DNA from: Fusobacterium gastrosuis
GTDB taxonomy: Bacteria > Fusobacteriota > Fusobacteriia > Fusobacteriales > Fusobacteriaceae
Reading direction: 5' to 3'
Length of the DNA stretch: 64,000 bases
NCBI RefSeq assembly: GCF_900095285.1
Contig: NZ_LT607734.1
Location: 310,001 to 374,000 of the forward strand
Part shown: piece by piece, positions 28,694 through 41,212 of the stretch
How positions within the stretch are numbered: position 1 is the first letter of the stretch
Layout: each line of letters opens with the position of its first letter
Translations under genes and position numbers: made by a program
The notes under the pieces: model-generated
What the model was told of the DNA's origin: nothing
What the model saw: the letters and a program-made list of their open reading frames with translations, nothing else
The model's database searches: none

Positions 28694-29526
28694 TTTCCTC
28701 CACCTTTTATAAAATAATCTGCCAAAATATTTATAATAAAACTTATAATAAATAAAATAAGTCCAATTGCAAATAAAGCATAGTAATGTTCACTTCCTTG
28801 AATAACTTCTCCCATTTCACTCGCAATAGTAGCAGTTAATGTTCTTACTGGTACAAGAGGAGTTTTAGCAATAACAGGTGCATTTCCTGTTATCATTAAA
28901 ACAGTAATTGTTTCTCCCAATATTCGCCCAAAACCTAGCATTATACTGGAAAATATCCCCGGAGCTGCTGCAGGGAGTAGAATAAAAAGTATTGTTTCCA
29001 ATTTATTTGCTCCTAAAGCTAATGATGCTTCCTTGTAAGACTTATCTATATTATTTAAAGCATCATCTGATATAGATACAATTGTTGGTATTGCCATAAA
29101 TGATAGCATTATTCCTCCAGTCAATGCAGTTAGTCCAGTATCTAGTTTAAATATACTCTGAATAGTATCTGAAAAAATATACAATCCTAAAAAACCAAGT
29201 ACCACTGATGGAATTGCCGACATAATTTCAATATTTATCTTATAGATTTTCCTCATTTTATCTGATGCATATTCTGCCATATAAATTACTATAAAGAAAC
29301 TCATAATCACTGAAAATACGATTGCTACTATGCTTACCCAAAAAGTTCCCGTAATTAACGGAACTATCCCATATACTCCTGAAAGTGAAATCCAATGCAT
29401 ACCAAAGAAAAAATCAGATACTGAATAGAATTCAAAGAATTTTATTCCATTTATAAATAAAAATAAAAACATTAGTACTATACATAAAATATTAATAAAT
29501 GCTATTATCTTTAAAATATATTTCAC
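28690..29526 (-). CDS. pstC: Phosphate ABC transporter permease PstC
   Basis: About 278 residues with six membrane helices and an EAA loop SYKEASLALGANKLETILFI. I place the start at a GTG at 29526 (protein KYILKIIAFINILCIVLMF), because GGGGGG sits 6-7 bases before it. The in-frame ATG at 29577 would add a lysine-rich tail (TSLKLIKNKKYKGGKAV) and would place the start inside the Pho-box array, so I treat it as unlikely. First gene of the minus-strand pst operon. Confidence 0.94.
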   Translation of the reverse strand: MKYILKIIAFINILCIVLMFLFLFINGIKFFEFYSVSDFFFGMHWISLSGVYGIVPLITGTFWVSIVAIVFSVIMSFFIVIYMAEYASDKMRKIYKINIEIMSAIPSVVLGFLGLYIFSDTIQSIFKLDTGLTALTGGIMLSFMAIPTIVSISDDALNNIDKSYKEASLALGANKLETILFILLPAAAPGIFSSIMLGFGRILGETITVLMITGNAPVIAKTPLVPVRTLTATIASEMGEVIQGSEHYYALFAIGLILFIISFIINILADYFIKGGGK

Positions 29527-29575
29527 AGCTTTCCCCCCCTTATATTTTTTATTTTTAATTAATTTTAAAGAAGTC

Positions 29576-29661
29576 ATGTAAATTTAAAATATATTTCATG
29601 TAAAAATTATGTAAAAAAAAATTTACATAATTTTTACATATTTTCTATATTAGTTTTACAT
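29576..29661. promoter_or_regulatory. Mirror-symmetric Pho-box-like repeat array between pstC and pstS
   Basis: TTTACAT repeats occur on the plus strand at 29622, 29633 and 29655 (11-base periodicity with a degenerate unit at 29644), and on the minus strand as ATGTAAA at 29609, 29598 and 29576 (same period, degenerate unit at 29587). The inner units make a perfect 18-base inverted repeat (29598-29615 with 29622-29639). Direct TTTACA-like repeats every 11 bases are how PhoP/PhoB sites are built; PhoB is encoded nearby. Confidence 0.8.
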
Positions 29662-29712
29662 AAAACTTTTAAACTTAAGACATCAAAAAATATTAAACTT
29701 TAGGAGGATTTT

Positions 29713-30546
29713 ATGAAAAAAATATTAAAAAATTTGGCCCTTTTACTTGTCTTTAGTCTATTATTTCAACAAGGATTTGCTAAATCAAATATTATTCAGT
29801 TGAAAGGTTCGGACACTATTTTAAATTTATCTCAAGCTCTAACAGAGCAATATATGAAACAAAACAAAGTGAGAATTTCAGTAGTTGGTGGTGGTTCTGG
29901 AATAGGTATTGCAGCTTTGCTTAATAAAACAACAGATATAGCATTAGCTTCTCGTAGTATTAAAGACAAGGAAATAAAAATTGCAAAGGAAAATGGAATA
30001 GATGTTCAAGAAACTATTTTAGGTTTCGATGGTATTACTATAATTGTAAATAAAAATAATAAAATTAAAAATTTAGATTCTATAACTCTAGGAAAAATTT
30101 TTAGAGGAGAAATAAAAAATTGGAAAGAGTTAGGTGGTAATGATTCTCCTATCATTGTTCTTTCTCGTGATTCTTCTTCAGGTACTCATGAGTTTTTTAA
30201 AGAACATATAATTAGAGAAAATAACCCTAAAGGAACTCAAGAGTATGGAGAAAAAACTTTATATATGCCATCTAATGAGGCCATAAAAAAAGAAGTCGCA
30301 AAGAATGGGATAGCTATTGGCTATATCGGAATGGGATATATGGATGATTCTGTCAAAGCTATTAGCATAGACAATATATCTGCAAGTTCTAAAAATGTTT
30401 TAGACAAAACATATCCTATTGCTAGAGCTGTTTACTGGTACTCAGATAAAAATAGTTCTCCTGAAGTTCAAAAACTAATCAGTTTTGCATTAAGCTCAGA
30501 AGGGCAAAAAATTGTTAACACTGAAGGATTTGTCCCTCTAAAATAA
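29713..30546 (+). CDS. pstS: Phosphate ABC transporter substrate-binding protein
   Basis: 277 residues with a signal peptide (KKILKNLALLLVFSLLFQQGFA) and no lipobox cysteine, so soluble in the periplasm as expected for a double-membrane cell. Phosphate-contacting loops: LKGSDTILNLS near residue 30, VVGGGSGIGIAALLN near 60, ASRSIKDKE, and RDSSSGTHEFF near 155. PstS is here transcribed away from pstCAB-phoU, with phoB-phoR behind it. Confidence 0.96.
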   Translation: MKKILKNLALLLVFSLLFQQGFAKSNIIQLKGSDTILNLSQALTEQYMKQNKVRISVVGGGSGIGIAALLNKTTDIALASRSIKDKEIKIAKENGIDVQETILGFDGITIIVNKNNKIKNLDSITLGKIFRGEIKNWKELGGNDSPIIVLSRDSSSGTHEFFKEHIIRENNPKGTQEYGEKTLYMPSNEAIKKEVAKNGIAIGYIGMGYMDDSVKAISIDNISASSKNVLDKTYPIARAVYWYSDKNSSPEVQKLISFALSSEGQKIVNTEGFVPLK

Positions 30547-30588
30547 TATGTTATAATAAATATTATCAAGTAAGATGAGGTGTTAAAA

Positions 30589-31269
30589 TTGAAAGTTCTT
30601 ATTGTTGAAGATGATTTAGAAATTCAAGATTTAGTAAATTACTTTTTAAAAAAAGAAGGTTTCAAAACTGAAAAAACAGATAATGGTTTAGAGGCTCTAA
30701 GATTATTAAAAAAAGATAAATTTGATTTTATCATCTTAGATTTAATGCTCCCTCAATTAAGTGGAAATCATGTTGCAAAAATAGTTAAAGAAATGCCAGA
30801 AGAATATGGTAATCCCTTTATTATCATACTAACTGCCAAAACACAAATTGAAGATGTCTTAGAAGGATTTTCCCTAGGAGCTGATGATTATTTGAAAAAA
30901 CCATTTGATCCTAGAGAATTAATTGTCCGAATAAAAAAAATCTCTCAACAAAATAAAATTCAGACTTCTAATTTATATCAATTTCACTCTCTTATCTTAG
31001 ATGATTTAAAACATTTAGTTTCAATTAATGACATGGAAATTGAACTGTCAAAAAAAGAATATGATCTTCTTTTTTTACTATTAAGAAATAAGGGGTTAGT
31101 TATCAGTAGAGATAAGATTTTAGATGAAATTTGGGGAACTTCTTATTATTCAGGAGATCGAAGTGTCGATGTATATATTTCTAAATTAAGAGAAAAATTA
31201 CCTGAAATTGCCGGTTATATTAAAACTATAAAGGGGGTTGGATACAAATTAGACGAAAAGAACTTTTAA
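30589..31269 (+). CDS. phoB: Phosphate response regulator, OmpR/PhoB family
   Basis: About 226 residues: receiver domain (KVLIVEDDLEIQDL with the acidic pocket, phospho-acceptor aspartate in ILDLMLPQLSG, conserved threonine and lysine in ILTAKTQ and DYLKKPFDPREL) plus an OmpR winged helix (EIELSKKEYDLLFLLLRN, DRSVDVYISKLREKL, IKTIKGVGYKL). I use the TTG at 30589, which has GAGGTG at the right distance; a GTG at 30580 is the alternative. Placement beside pst genes makes it the PhoB/PhoP equivalent. Confidence 0.93.
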   Translation: MKVLIVEDDLEIQDLVNYFLKKEGFKTEKTDNGLEALRLLKKDKFDFIILDLMLPQLSGNHVAKIVKEMPEEYGNPFIIILTAKTQIEDVLEGFSLGADDYLKKPFDPRELIVRIKKISQQNKIQTSNLYQFHSLILDDLKHLVSINDMEIELSKKEYDLLFLLLRNKGLVISRDKILDEIWGTSYYSGDRSVDVYISKLREKLPEIAGYIKTIKGVGYKLDEKNF

Positions 31270-32933
31270 GCCTTATAGCTATTATTTTTCTTGAAGTTGT
31301 TTTTGTTGTTTTTAGTACGCATATTCTCTCTTCACTTTACCAAAAATTAGCAATAGAAGATTTAAAGAAAAATTCAGAAATTATATCCTATTTGGCAAAA
31401 AATTTCCCAAGTGAGGATTATAAAAAAGTTTTTGAAAATATTGACTTACGCTTTACTATTATTTCAATTAATGGTGATGTTTTATATGATTCACGAAATA
31501 CAAATAACAATATAAATATGGAAAATCATTTGTCTAGACCAGAAATTCAAACTTCCTTAAATGAGGGAGTTGGATTTGATATTAGAAAAAGTGAAACTTT
31601 TAATGAAGTATATGCATATTATTCAACTTTTTTAACTTCAAAAAATAATAAAAAAATTTTTATTCGTATTTCTTCTTCATATGAAGAGAAAAATACACAA
31701 TTATTTTTCCTAAAATGTATTCAAATCCTATTTTTTATAATTTTAAATATATTCATAAAATTTTTCTACACAAACTATTTAAAAAGGGATTTGGAGAAAA
31801 AAATATCTATAATGAAAGATTTTCTTGAAAGCAATGAAGAAAGAAAAAATCTTCAACTTCACGATGAAAAATGGCTATCACAATTTTGGATTATTCTAAA
31901 AGAGTGGCAGAACAAAAATTTAAATAATATTGATAGAATTGAGAAAGAAAAAAAGATATTAAAATCTTTACTAGAATCACTCCCATTTTTCATAGCACTT
32001 TTTGATTCCAAAGGTAATATAATTATTAAAAATAATACTTTCTCATCTTTGATTCCAGAAAAAGCAAAGAATTATTTAGAAGCTTTTCCCACTATTGAAA
32101 TTATTGATATATTGAAAACTTCATTTATAAATAAAAAAAATTTTTCTGAAATTATGTATTTAAAAGAAAGTGAAATTTATTGGGCTTTAGAATTGAAATA
32201 TTTAGATTTTGATGATGTATTCCTTATTGTTATACAAGATATAACTGAAAAAAAAGAAAAAGAGCAAAATCAAAAAAATTTTTTAAATGATATAAGTCAT
32301 GAAATAAAAACTCCTCTTACAAATATAAAAGGGTATTTAATTGCTCTCGAAGAAGCAAATCAAGAGGATAAAAAAAATTTTTTTAATATAGTAAATCATA
32401 ATGTTATAAAAATTGAAAATATTTTGCATGATTTTTTAAAAATTTCTAAACTTGAAGAACACCAATTGTCTAATAACTCTTTTTTTACTTCAGAAGAATT
32501 AGAGAAAGAACTTATTTTTTTACTTAGTTATATTATTGAAAAAAAATCTGTTGAATTTACCATAACTAAAAATATAAAATTATTTTTGCCAAAAAATGAA
32601 ATAATTAGTATTTTAAAAAACTTAATTGAGAATTCAATAATTTATAATGAAAATTCTATCCCGAAAGTTAATCTCAGCATAAAAATAAATGACTCTTTCT
32701 ATATTTTCGAATTAAAAGATAATGGAATAGGCATCCCTGAAAGCGAAAAAGAGAAAATTTTTCAAAGATTCTATAGAATTGAAAAATCTAGAAATAGAAA
32801 CCTTGGTGGTACAGGATTAGGTTTAACTATTGTTAAGACTTTAATTGAAAAATTAAATGGAACTATCACATTAAAGAGTAATATAGATCAAGGAACTACT
32901 TTCACTATAATCCTTCCGTTGATTTTAGAATAG
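31248..32933 (+). CDS. phoR: Phosphate sensor histidine kinase, PhoR-like (non-standard start)
   Basis: Membrane sensor kinase. Seen: an N-terminal membrane helix (SLIAIIFLEVVFVVFSTHIL), an extracytoplasmic stretch of about 130 residues, a second helix (IQILFFIILNIFIKFFY), a PAS-like segment (LPFFIALFDSKGNIIIK), the phospho-histidine in NDISHEIKTPLTNIKG, N box NLIENSIIYNEN, and catalytic DNGIGIP and GGTGLGLTIVK. The first standard start codon in frame is a TTG at 31392, which would lose the first membrane helix. The frame is open upstream to 31224 with only ATA (31242) or ATT (31248) as possible starts after AAGGGGG, overlapping phoB. The start is therefore uncertain. Confidence 0.9.
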   Translation: MRRKELLSLIAIIFLEVVFVVFSTHILSSLYQKLAIEDLKKNSEIISYLAKNFPSEDYKKVFENIDLRFTIISINGDVLYDSRNTNNNINMENHLSRPEIQTSLNEGVGFDIRKSETFNEVYAYYSTFLTSKNNKKIFIRISSSYEEKNTQLFFLKCIQILFFIILNIFIKFFYTNYLKRDLEKKISIMKDFLESNEERKNLQLHDEKWLSQFWIILKEWQNKNLNNIDRIEKEKKILKSLLESLPFFIALFDSKGNIIIKNNTFSSLIPEKAKNYLEAFPTIEIIDILKTSFINKKNFSEIMYLKESEIYWALELKYLDFDDVFLIVIQDITEKKEKEQNQKNFLNDISHEIKTPLTNIKGYLIALEEANQEDKKNFFNIVNHNVIKIENILHDFLKISKLEEHQLSNNSFFTSEELEKELIFLLSYIIEKKSVEFTITKNIKLFLPKNEIISILKNLIENSIIYNENSIPKVNLSIKINDSFYIFELKDNGIGIPESEKEKIFQRFYRIEKSRNRNLGGTGLGLTIVKTLIEKLNGTITLKSNIDQGTTFTIILPLILE

Positions 32934-32954
32934 TTATAAAGTAAGCTACAAAAC

Positions 32955-32983
32955 AAAAAGCACACTTAAAAGTGTGCTTTTTT
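32955..32983 (+). terminator. Terminator of pstS-phoB-phoR
   Basis: AAAAGCACACTT and AAGTGTGCTTTT form a near-perfect stem with a 2-base gap at the loop, followed by T-run on the plus strand. Confidence 0.9.
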
Positions 32984-33006
32984 ATCATAAATTCTTATTC
33001 ATAAAA

Positions 33007-33082
33007 TGGCGCTTCCTAATGGACTCGAACCATTGACGCTGCGGTTAACAGCCGCATGCTCTACCGACTGAGCTAAGGAAGC
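33007..33082 (-). tRNA. tRNA-Asn (anticodon GTT)
   Basis: Minus strand 76-base cloverleaf with encoded CCA. Acceptor GCTTCCT pairs with AGGAAGC, the D arm has AGCTCAGTCGGTAGAGC, the anticodon stem-loop is GCGGCTGTTAACCGC giving GTT, and the T arm has GGTTCGAGTCC. It follows 5S rRNA by 5 bases and so is part of the rRNA transcript. Confidence 0.95.
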
Positions 33083-33087
33083 AGTTG

Positions 33088-33203
33088 CTTGGCGAATCCC
33101 TATTCTCCCAGGTCGCTTCCAACCAAGTACCTTCAGCGTATATGGGCTTAACTTCTAGGTTCGGAATGTTACTAGGTGTACCCCCATAGCTATTCTCACC
33201 AAG
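33088..33203 (-). rRNA. rrf: 5S ribosomal RNA
   Basis: Minus strand, about 116 bases. Ends CTTGGTG and CGCCAAG pair as the terminal stem, and the conserved CCGAACCTAGAAGTTAAGCC segment is present. It lies between 23S (80 bases) and tRNA-Asn (5 bases). Confidence 0.95.
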
Positions 33204-33283
33204 CTATTTAATTTTAACACATAACACCGTTATGCGCAAGTGTTCTATGAACACTCAAAACTATATAGTAAATACAAACTTGC

Positions 33284-36199
<2,916 letters not shown>

Positions 36200-36325
36200 T
36201 TTTTTTTTGACAGCTAACTCTAAAGAAATTTTAGAGTTTGTTTTTTGTTTTTTTCTTGTTTGTTCTACTATATAGTTTCCAATGTTCATATGAACATAGC
36301 AAATAGAGAAAGACAGCTTCTCCTT
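36200..36325 (-). other. 16S-23S internal spacer without tRNA
   Basis: About 126 bases, AT-rich. It contains a CTCTAAA/TTTAGAG hairpin (36219-36237) and the palindrome GTTCATATGAAC (36283-36294). No tRNA-Ile or tRNA-Ala is present, unlike many rRNA operons. The spacer flanks can pair to form the processing stems. Confidence 0.8.
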
Positions 36326-37834
<1,509 letters not shown>

Positions 37835-37913
37835 TCTATTAAAGCTCATTTGCTTCTTTTTGTTTTACACCAAATTTAATGGTTGCTTTTTGTCTTTTCT
37901 CTATTCTTTTGCT

Positions 37914-37946
37914 AATGTCCTCGTCCTACCTTCTCAAGTGGACATT
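37914..37946 (-). promoter_or_regulatory. Hairpin at the 5' end of the rRNA transcript
   Basis: Minus strand AATGTCC (37940-37946) pairs with GGACATT (37914-37920). It begins at or next to the predicted transcription start, so it would cap the pre-rRNA leader, about 80 bases before mature 16S. Confidence 0.5.
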
Positions 37947-37950
37947 GATT

Positions 37951-37979
37951 ATCTTACCATCACTACTACTTTTTGTCAA
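37951..37979 (-). promoter_or_regulatory. rRNA operon promoter
   Basis: Minus strand TTGACA (37974-37979), 17-base spacer, TAAGAT (37951-37956). The upstream side (37980-38200) is very AT-rich, as for an UP element. I see only one clear promoter. Confidence 0.8.
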
Positions 37980-38353
37980 CTATATTTTTTTACTTTTTTT
38001 ATTTTTTTATTACCCTCATCCTTTTCTCTTATTTTTCAATAGAAAAAATTTTCTTCTGACATATTAGTTTTTACTTTTTTATCTTTATAATATTTTTTAT
38101 TTATTCTTTCATTATTTTATTTTTATATTTTTGTATGTACATTTTTTATTATATAGAAAAATATAAATTTAATGTAGTTTTATTACATTTATTAGATTAT
38201 CAATTAAAAAAATAGTAGAGTAGTTCTAGAGTTTTAGTCCATTATGCTAACAGAAGTTAGCTCACGAAGTTGACTTTTTTTATTTATTTCATGATTATCC
38301 TTAATTATAATTTCTCTTACTAAAAAAATTATTTTTTATTTAAAATTTTATTA
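37980..38353. other. Gene-free AT-rich region between the rRNA promoter and rpmB
   Basis: I find no credible gene here: short open frames at 37860-38067 are low-complexity T-rich reading through the rRNA leader and promoter. The notable content is the plus-strand hairpin at 38236-38281, listed separately. The far end holds the rpmB promoter. Confidence 0.6.
38236..38281 (+). terminator. Orphan plus-strand terminator-like hairpin
   Basis: Inner stem GCTAAC (38246-38251) AGAA GTTAGC (38256-38261) inside an outer AGTC/GACT pair (38236-38239 with 38272-38275), followed by TTTTTTTATTT on the plus strand. No plus-strand gene lies upstream: the neighbour is the divergent rRNA operon. It may end a small RNA or stop transcription heading towards rpmB. 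Confidence 0.5.
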
Positions 38354-38382
38354 TTGCATTTTTATATTTAAAATGATATAAT
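38354..38382 (+). promoter_or_regulatory. Promoter of rpmB
   Basis: TTGCAT (38354-38359), 17-base spacer, TATAAT (38377-38382), 45 bases before the rpmB ATG. Confidence 0.7.
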
Positions 38383-38427
38383 ACTTTGCGTATTATATAA
38401 AATGATGGATTTAAGGAGGTGCTAATA

Positions 38428-38685
38428 ATGCAAAGATGTGAAATTACAGGAACTGGTCTTATAAGTGGAAATAAAATATCTCACTCTCATAGATTGACTA
38501 GAAGAGTTTGGAAACCAAATTTACAAATTACAACTATAACAGTTAACGGAACTCCAATTAAAGTAAAAGTTTGTGCTAGAACTCTAAAAACTTTAAAAGG
38601 TGCTTCTGAAGTTGAAGTTATGAGAATTTTAAAAGCTAATGCTAGTACTCTTAGCGAAAGATTAGCAAAATGTTTAGCTAAATAA
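38428..38685 (+). CDS. rpmB: 50S ribosomal protein L28
   Basis: 85 residues from the ATG at 38428, 8 bases after AAGGAGG; an in-frame GTG at 38419 lies inside the ribosome-binding site and is rejected. Starts [21 protein letters not shown] and has RRVWKPNLQ, typical of L28. The C-terminal part is longer than in E. coli. Single-gene unit with its own promoter and terminator. Confidence 0.95.
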   Translation: MQRCEITGTGLISGNKISHSHRLTRRVWKPNLQITTITVNGTPIKVKVCARTLKTLKGASEVEVMRILKANASTLSERLAKCLAK

Positions 38686-38691
38686 TTATTT

Positions 38692-38721
38692 AAAAAAGAC
38701 AATTTAAGTATTGTCTTTTTT
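38692..38721 (+). terminator. Terminator of rpmB
   Basis: AAAAAAGACAAT and ATTGTCTTTTTT form a 12-base stem with a 6-base loop, 7 bases after the stop codon. Confidence 0.9.
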
Positions 38722-38751
38722 ATTTAAAATCTAATTTCATAGAAAATAATA

Positions 38752-38780
38752 AAAAAGAGATTGTTAAACAATCTCTTTTT
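38752..38780. terminator. Terminator of the thioredoxin reductase gene (symmetric)
   Basis: AAAAAGAGATTGTT and AACAATCTCTTTTT form a long perfect stem between the convergent rpmB and trxB-like genes. A- and T-runs on both sides make it functional in both directions. Confidence 0.9.
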
Positions 38781-38786
38781 TTACTA

Positions 38787-40424
38787 TTATTTATTAATAA
38801 TCTCTAATATATCTTCTATATTCTTTTCACCAAAATAGATATGCTTATCATTTATCACCACTGCTGGAACACTCATTATATCATATCTATTTTTAAAATC
38901 TTGGAATGTAAATATATTTATCATTTCCATCTCTACATTTTTATTCAAAGTTGCTATCCTTTGTGCTGATTGGACTGTCTTTGGACATTTAGTACAAGAT
39001 AACGAAATTCCAATTTTAATATTTATTGGTTTATCTATTTTAGCAATTTTTGCTAAACTTTCTTCATTAGCAACTTTTTGTCCTGGACCTGCAATATTGT
39101 ACATTCCTAAAATAAATGAATTTAATTCATGCCCACTTGGGATACTTGAATATTTTAGACCTGAATACTCTCCATTTTTATCTAAAATAGATATAGTAGG
39201 GAATCTTTCAGCTTTTATTTTAGTTTCTAAATCTTTGTTTTCTCCTACATTGTACGAAGTGAATTTTATTCTATCAGAAATTTCTGCTATTTCTTTTACT
39301 GCATTTTCTATTTTTATAGATTCTTCATTATTAGGATCTTTTATAACAACCAATTCTATTTGATTTTCAAATCTTGCCACAACATCTCCCAATTGTTTTC
39401 TTAGACCTTCATCTAAGAAAGCTTCTGTTTCTGCTGCAACGCTAGTCACTTTTGTTTCTTCTTTTTCTTCTTTTTTAAGTCCTAATTCTTCTCTCAAATC
39501 ATGAGCATATTTTTCTATACTTGTTGCTGCTATTGCTCCATCCGCAACTGCTGTTACAACTTGTCTTAATCTCTTAGGTCTTATATCACCTGCAGCAAAT
39601 ATTCCAGGAACATTTGTCATTAAATCTTCATTTGTAGGAATAAACCCAAATTGATCAATCTCTATATGCCCTTTAAATATTTGACTTGATGGTGCATATC
39701 CAACAAATACAAACACTCCGAATGTTTCTCCAACTTTTGCTTTGTATTCTGTAACTTCTCCTGTCACATTATTTTTAAATTTTGCTCCTGTTGGTTTCAT
39801 ATCTCCTGTCAATTCTGTTAGCTCTGTATTAAATTTAACTGTAATTTTAGGATGAGCTTTTACCTTATCCCCTATTGACTTAGCACATGTGAAATCTGGC
39901 TCTCTTGCTATAATTGTAACTGATTTTCCATATTTTGTTAAGAACATTGCTTCTTCTGCAGCAGCAAAACCTGCTCCTATTACAAATATGTCCATTCCTG
40001 TGAAAAATTCTCCATCACAAGTTGCACAATATGCAACACCTCTTCCTGTAAATTCTTTTTCTCCAGGAAAACCTAATTTTCTTGGTGCTGCTCCCGTTGC
40101 TATAACAACAGCCAATGCTTTGTATTCTCCACCAGTTGTTTTAACTATCTTTATTTTTTGAGTAAAATCCATATCCGTAACTTCTGCTTGAACAAAATTT
40201 ACTCCAAACCCTTCAGCTTGCTTTCTTGTTTGAGCCATATACTCACTTCCAGAAATTTCTAAAATTCCAGGATAATTTACAACTTCACTTGTTAAACTAA
40301 TTTGTCCACCTTTATTTTCTTTTTCTATAACAAGTACATCTAACTTTGCTCTTCCTGCATATATACCAGCTGATAATCCTGCTGGACCTCCACCGATAAC
40401 AATAATGTCATAAATTTTTTCCAT
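38787..40424 (-). CDS. Thioredoxin reductase fused to a C-terminal glutaredoxin-like domain
   Basis: 545 residues. Residues 1 to about 310 are a full flavoprotein thioredoxin reductase: FAD loop GGGPAGLSAGIYAGRA, active-site CATCDG near residue 132, NADPH loop GAGFAAAEEA near 150, and AAGDIRPKRLRQVVTA. Residues from about 330 form a tandem thioredoxin-fold module like the N-terminal part of AhpF, ending with a redox CTKC (SLSCTKCPKTVQSAQR near residue 477) and YDIMSVPAVVINDKHIYFGE. AhpF has the same parts in the opposite order. With ahpC immediately upstream on the same strand, it most likely reduces AhpC (inference). Confidence 0.9.
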   Translation of the reverse strand: MEKIYDIIVIGGGPAGLSAGIYAGRAKLDVLVIEKENKGGQISLTSEVVNYPGILEISGSEYMAQTRKQAEGFGVNFVQAEVTDMDFTQKIKIVKTTGGEYKALAVVIATGAAPRKLGFPGEKEFTGRGVAYCATCDGEFFTGMDIFVIGAGFAAAEEAMFLTKYGKSVTIIAREPDFTCAKSIGDKVKAHPKITVKFNTELTELTGDMKPTGAKFKNNVTGEVTEYKAKVGETFGVFVFVGYAPSSQIFKGHIEIDQFGFIPTNEDLMTNVPGIFAAGDIRPKRLRQVVTAVADGAIAATSIEKYAHDLREELGLKKEEKEETKVTSVAAETEAFLDEGLRKQLGDVVARFENQIELVVIKDPNNEESIKIENAVKEIAEISDRIKFTSYNVGENKDLETKIKAERFPTISILDKNGEYSGLKYSSIPSGHELNSFILGMYNIAGPGQKVANEESLAKIAKIDKPINIKIGISLSCTKCPKTVQSAQRIATLNKNVEMEMINIFTFQDFKNRYDIMSVPAVVINDKHIYFGEKNIEDILEIINK

Positions 40425-40524
40425 TTTTCCTCCTTTGCAATCTATTTTAATTTTTATTTTTAAAACATTAATAAGAAACTATTATTTAATAGTTTTTTAT
40501 TAATATTTTCAAAATTTTGTTTAT

Positions 40525-40561
40525 AAAAAGGGATATAGTTTAAAACTTATATCCCTTTTTT
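40525..40561 (-). terminator. Terminator between ahpC and the thioredoxin reductase gene
   Basis: AAAAAGGGATATA and TATATCCCTTTTT form a 13-base stem with a 10-base loop, T-run on the minus strand. It separates ahpC from the downstream reductase, so the reductase may be expressed by partial read-through or from its own promoter. Confidence 0.85.
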
Positions 40562-40600
40562 ATTAGTATTCTTTAAAAAGAAGCTTCAAACTTCTTAATC

Positions 40601-41167
40601 TTATAATTCTCCTACTAAATCAATACTTGGTTTTAAAGTTTCACTTCCAGGTTGCCATTTAGCTGGACATACTTCTCCATGTTCTGCAACAAATTTAGCA
40701 GCTTGCAATTTTCTTAATAATTCTTTTGCTTCTCTTCCAATTCCATTATCATGAATTTCATAAGCTTTAATAACTCCTTCTGGGTTAATTACAAAACTTC
40801 CTCTTAATGATAATCCTTCTTCTTCTATCATAACATCAAACGCTCTTGCTAAGAATCCTGTTGGATCTGCTATCATTGGATATTCAACTTTTCCAATTTT
40901 TGGTGAATGATCACTCCATGCTTTGTGAACAAATTGAGTATCGCAAGATACTGAATATACTTCTGCACCTTCTTTTTTAAATGCTTCATAATGATCTTGT
41001 AAATCTTCTAATTCAGTTGGACATACAAAAGTAAAATCTGCTGGATAAAATACAAATACTGACCATTTTCCTAATAAATCTTTATCTGTTACTGTTATAA
41101 AATCCTTTTCTGCTTTTTTAAAAGCTGCTGCTTTAAATTCTGGAACTTTTTTTCCTATTAATGACAT
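40601..41167 (-). CDS. ahpC: Peroxiredoxin AhpC
   Basis: Typical 2-Cys peroxiredoxin that reduces hydrogen peroxide and organic peroxides. 188 residues. The peroxidatic cysteine is in FYPADFTFVCPTELEDL near residue 49 and the resolving cysteine is in GEVCPAKWQPG near residue 166. Preceded by AGGAGG, driven by a consensus promoter with a PerR-box-like site over the start of transcription, so likely peroxide-inducible. Confidence 0.97.
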   Translation of the reverse strand: MSLIGKKVPEFKAAAFKKAEKDFITVTDKDLLGKWSVFVFYPADFTFVCPTELEDLQDHYEAFKKEGAEVYSVSCDTQFVHKAWSDHSPKIGKVEYPMIADPTGFLARAFDVMIEEEGLSLRGSFVINPEGVIKAYEIHDNGIGREAKELLRKLQAAKFVAEHGEVCPAKWQPGSETLKPSIDLVGEL

Positions 41168-41212
41168 AATATTCCTCCTAATTAAATTTTATTTTTTAAA
41201 ATTATAACTAAT

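Noticed and set aside
36283-36294. GTTCATATGAAC palindrome in the 16S-23S spacer
   Set aside because: Short and inside a transcribed spacer; more likely part of the processing stem than a protein site.
37860-38067. Two overlapping small plus-strand frames rich in F, L and S
   Set aside because: They are T-rich low-complexity translations across the rRNA leader, promoter and upstream AT-rich region.
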